From: Bifidobacterium erythrocebi
GTDB taxonomy: Bacteria > Actinomycetota > Actinomycetes > Actinomycetales > Bifidobacteriaceae
Reading direction: 5' to 3'
DNA: 64,000 nt
Assembly: GCF_012932675.1 (NCBI RefSeq)
Contig: NZ_JAAIIF010000008.1
Span: forward strand, 310,001-374,000
Below are positions 62,516 to 64,000 of the stretch, one piece after another. The translations under genes were made by a program, and so were the position numbers. The notes below the pieces were generated by a model. It did no database searches. It was not told the DNA's origin and saw only the letters and a list, made by a program, of their open reading frames with translations. Within the stretch, counting starts at the first letter, position 1. Each line of letters opens with the position of its first letter.

Positions 62516-62834
62516 CACGAAACCAAACGCTAACTGGGATGTGAATTATCGCACCGCGTTTGTCGGCGGGATGTTGATCGTCGCGTTTCATGCCATCCGG
62601 CTCAACACGAGCTGGAATGCCGCGAAGGAGTGGGAGATGTCCCAGCTTTTCACGCTTCCGGCTGGATTGGAGGCCGCGTTCGAGGTGCATTGCGCCGCGG
62701 TGTCCAATTCGAGCGTGGGGCTTCATGGCGTCGATGTGCAGGCCGCTGGCAACTCCATCGCCCTTCGTTCGTCCGCGAAGATGACGATCGGCAAAGGCGG
62801 TTGGGTCGAGGGCTGCATCACGGTGCCGCTCTGA
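62500..62834 (+). CDS. Silent alternative C-terminus of the receptor-binding protein
   Basis: Reading DSVTLTKPNANWDVNYRTAF to the stop at 62834 gives about 110 residues in the same frame relation to the 16-bp site as the active cassette (both begin DSVTL). There is no RBS for the in-frame ATG at 62496, which lies inside rin. The two cassettes meet tail to tail with seven bases between their stops. Inversion would join this part to the N-terminus at 63636. Confidence 0.82.
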
Positions 62835-62841
62835 CCGTCGA

Positions 62842-63636
62842 TCAGACGACCGGATAGCAGAGCGAGCCGACGCAACCCTGATTGCTGCCCGCGGCTCCCA
62901 TGTTCGAGCATCGGATGGTTCCGTCCGGCTTGACGATGAGCATTCTCGCCGTCTGCCCGTTCGACACGCACACCATCGCATTGACCTCGACAGGCGGGCG
63001 CAGTTCGGCGGGCAGCACGTATTCGCATTGCGCTGAATCCCAACTGCCCTTACCGATATTGCCGGAATATTTGACGAGCATCATCATGCCGGTGCGGATG
63101 ACCGTGAAGCCCTTCGCGTTGTACAGGGTTACGGAATCCCACAGCTTCGACATGGGAGGCAGCTGTTTGATGAGCATGACCGGCGTGCCGGGCGTGATCC
63201 CGCTGATCGGGATGCGGGCGATCGGGATCCACGCCGTGCCGGAGGCCGAGTGGATGCTGCCCGACGGGACGGTCGGGTCGGCGGCCGTTCTGGTGTTTGG
63301 CGTGCCTTTGAGCACGGCGATGGCAGCGGTCTCGATGTTCTGATTGTTCCGTGTGTATTTGAGGCAGACGAGGTCGTTGCGGTTCTGGCCGCTCACGCCG
63401 CTTTCGATGGTCGCGGTCTCGGCCTCGGTGACTCGCGCGTATCGTCCTTCGACCACGAGGTTGAGGACGGGGATCAGCGCGTGATTCGCATCCTGCATGG
63501 TCACCGTGGGGAAAGTGCCGTCGCTGCCCTGCAGCAGGTAGCTGCCGTTGCCGATGATTCCGGCCTGCATGGCGCCCATGTCGCCGCTGGTGATGTGCGG
63601 TGTGCCGCCCTTGCCTGTGATGAGCGTGGTGGTCAT
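62842..63636 (-). CDS. Receptor-binding/tail tip protein with invertible C-terminus
   Basis: 264 residues. GAAAGGACTGAC precedes the ATG. Residues 1-165 are the constant part (TPHITSGDMGAMQAGIIGNG..., typical of tail-tip proteins). The variable part begins at DSVTL near residue 167, exactly at the 16-bp site, and runs 100 residues to CVGSLCYPVV. The swap would leave the attachment part unchanged and alter the host-contacting end. It follows the zinc-ribbon gene by one base. Confidence 0.85.
   Translation of the reverse strand: MTTTLITGKGGTPHITSGDMGAMQAGIIGNGSYLLQGSDGTFPTVTMQDANHALIPVLNLVVEGRYARVTEAETATIESGVSGQNRNDLVCLKYTRNNQNIETAAIAVLKGTPNTRTAADPTVPSGSIHSASGTAWIPIARIPISGITPGTPVMLIKQLPPMSKLWDSVTLYNAKGFTVIRTGMMMLVKYSGNIGKGSWDSAQCEYVLPAELRPPVEVNAMVCVSNGQTARMLIVKPDGTIRCSNMGAAGSNQGCVGSLCYPVV
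63125..63140 (-). repeat. 16-bp inversion site, right copy
   Basis: Exact inverse of 62500-62515, inside the receptor-binding protein gene at the constant/variable border. Homology ends sharply on both sides. Confidence 0.85.
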
Positions 63637-63637
63637 G

Positions 63638-63871
63638 TCAGTCCTTTCCCTCGGTAAGCCATGCCGTGTAGGCCGCGTCCTGCGTGGCGGCGAGTTTCTT
63701 GAATTCCTGCTGGCATGAGGTGCATGCCAGCGCCTCCTGCGTCACTCCGTCCGCGGTGGTGTGTTTGATCTGGTGCCAGTCGCTCGACGTGCGCGGATCT
63801 CCGTCGGTGAGGTATGCGCTGTCGTGGCAGCGGTCGCATGTGTATTTGGTGATGTTCGTGGTTTTTGCCAT
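63638..63871 (-). CDS. Small phage zinc-ribbon protein
   Basis: 77 residues from the ATG at 63871 with AAAGGAGCC upstream. Two CxxC pairs (YTCDRCHD near 9-16 and LACTSCQQE near 46-54) form a probable zinc ribbon. The role in the tail cluster is unknown. The upstream tail gene ends 12 bases earlier and the next start follows its stop by one base. Confidence 0.78.
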   Translation of the reverse strand: MAKTTNITKYTCDRCHDSAYLTDGDPRTSSDWHQIKHTTADGVTQEALACTSCQQEFKKLAATQDAAYTAWLTEGKD

Positions 63872-63882
63872 GATGGCTCCTT

Positions 63883-64000
63883 TCAGGCGAGTCTTTGCCA
63901 GACGTGTCCTCCGATGATTGTGGGGATTTCCTTCCATGTGCCGCCCTGGTCGGTGGGGTTGCCGGTGACGCACCAGTAGAGCGAGCCGATTGGGTGTGCG
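63883..64000 (-). CDS. Tail fibre/collar protein, C-terminal part (partial)
   Basis: The last 38 codons read HPIGSLYWCVTGNPTDQGGT followed by WKEIPTIIGGHVWQRLA and TGA. The pattern PxGSxY...NPT...GGTWxxI is the conserved end of many phage tail-collar or fibre proteins. The rest is outside the window. Confidence 0.7.
   Translation of the reverse strand, partial: AHPIGSLYWCVTGNPTDQGGTWKEIPTIIGGHVWQRLA

Larger units (their letters stand above)
56772..64000. mobile_element. Prophage, tail-fibre to lysis end (partial)
   Basis: Minus-strand order is tail fibre, zinc-ribbon protein, receptor-binding protein, membrane protein, coiled-coil fibre, carbohydrate-binding tail protein, poly-G tail protein, endolysin, holin. 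A plus-strand tyrosine recombinase lies inside. The left border is inferred from the end of phage genes and the adjacent host terminator; the right border is outside the window. Confidence 0.85.

Noticed and set aside
1-64000. CRISPR array
   Set aside because: No regular 25-40-base repeats with similar-sized spacers; the tandem 9-mers and dispersed palindromes do not fit.

Overview
The window is high-GC actinobacterial DNA, most probably from a Bifidobacterium. The evidence is the content and codon style of the pentose-phosphate genes, the class C sortase pilus locus, the strong RBS use with frequent GTG/TTG starts, and a bifidobacterial-type prophage. The species cannot be fixed from the sequence alone. 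No rRNA, tRNA or CRISPR array was found.

Layout. 1-4386 carries an oxidative pentose-phosphate operon (zwf-opcA-pgl) behind a RibD-like reductase, closed by a strong terminator. 4401-11333 is a sortase-dependent pilus locus on the minus strand (tip adhesin, backbone pilin, sortase C). It lies between pgl and gnd and is bracketed by two copies of a dispersed palindromic repeat; the tip gene is frameshifted. 11501-26363 holds gnd, a peptidase E homologue, a BrnT/BrnA-like toxin-antitoxin pair, a large unknown multidomain protein, a FetAB-like exporter, a TetR-controlled YhgE-like membrane protein, an SDR enzyme, a uracil/xanthine permease, a histidine phosphatase, an AraC regulator and a zinc-ribbon membrane protein.

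26663-37366 is a complex type I restriction-modification island: hsdR on the minus strand, hsdM-hsdS on the plus strand, a 491-bp exact inverted copy of the first HsdS recognition domain between hsdR and hsdM, a third silent recognition-domain cassette, and a tyrosine recombinase. Between hsdS and the silent cassette sits a three-gene module: a DUF3990-type ADP-ribosyltransferase-like protein, a small partner and a NADAR hydrolase. It looks like an ADP-ribosylation toxin-antitoxin or defence unit.

37833-43595 contains transporters and regulators (TSUP, HAD hydrolase, LysR/NhaC pair, YeiH family). 43706-50318 is a LacI-controlled sugar operon: permease, TIM-barrel isomerase, PfkB kinase, 3-hexulose-6-phosphate synthase-like protein, 6-phospho-3-hexuloisomerase and aldo/keto reductase. 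Its likely outlet is fructose 6-phosphate, the entry point of the bifid shunt. 50468-56570 holds a DEAD-box helicase, an EamA transporter, a beta-lactamase-like serine hydrolase, a methyltransferase and a small membrane protein.

From about 56772 to the end is the tail/lysis end of a prophage. It has two independent predicted switches for its tail tip. One is a tyrosine-recombinase (Rin-like) inversion system that swaps the C-terminus of a receptor-binding protein between 16-bp inverted sites. The other is a neighbouring tail gene carrying two long poly-G tracts (10 and 11 bases), both out of frame in this sequence. The hsdS arrangement and these two phage switches make the window unusually rich in programmed variation.
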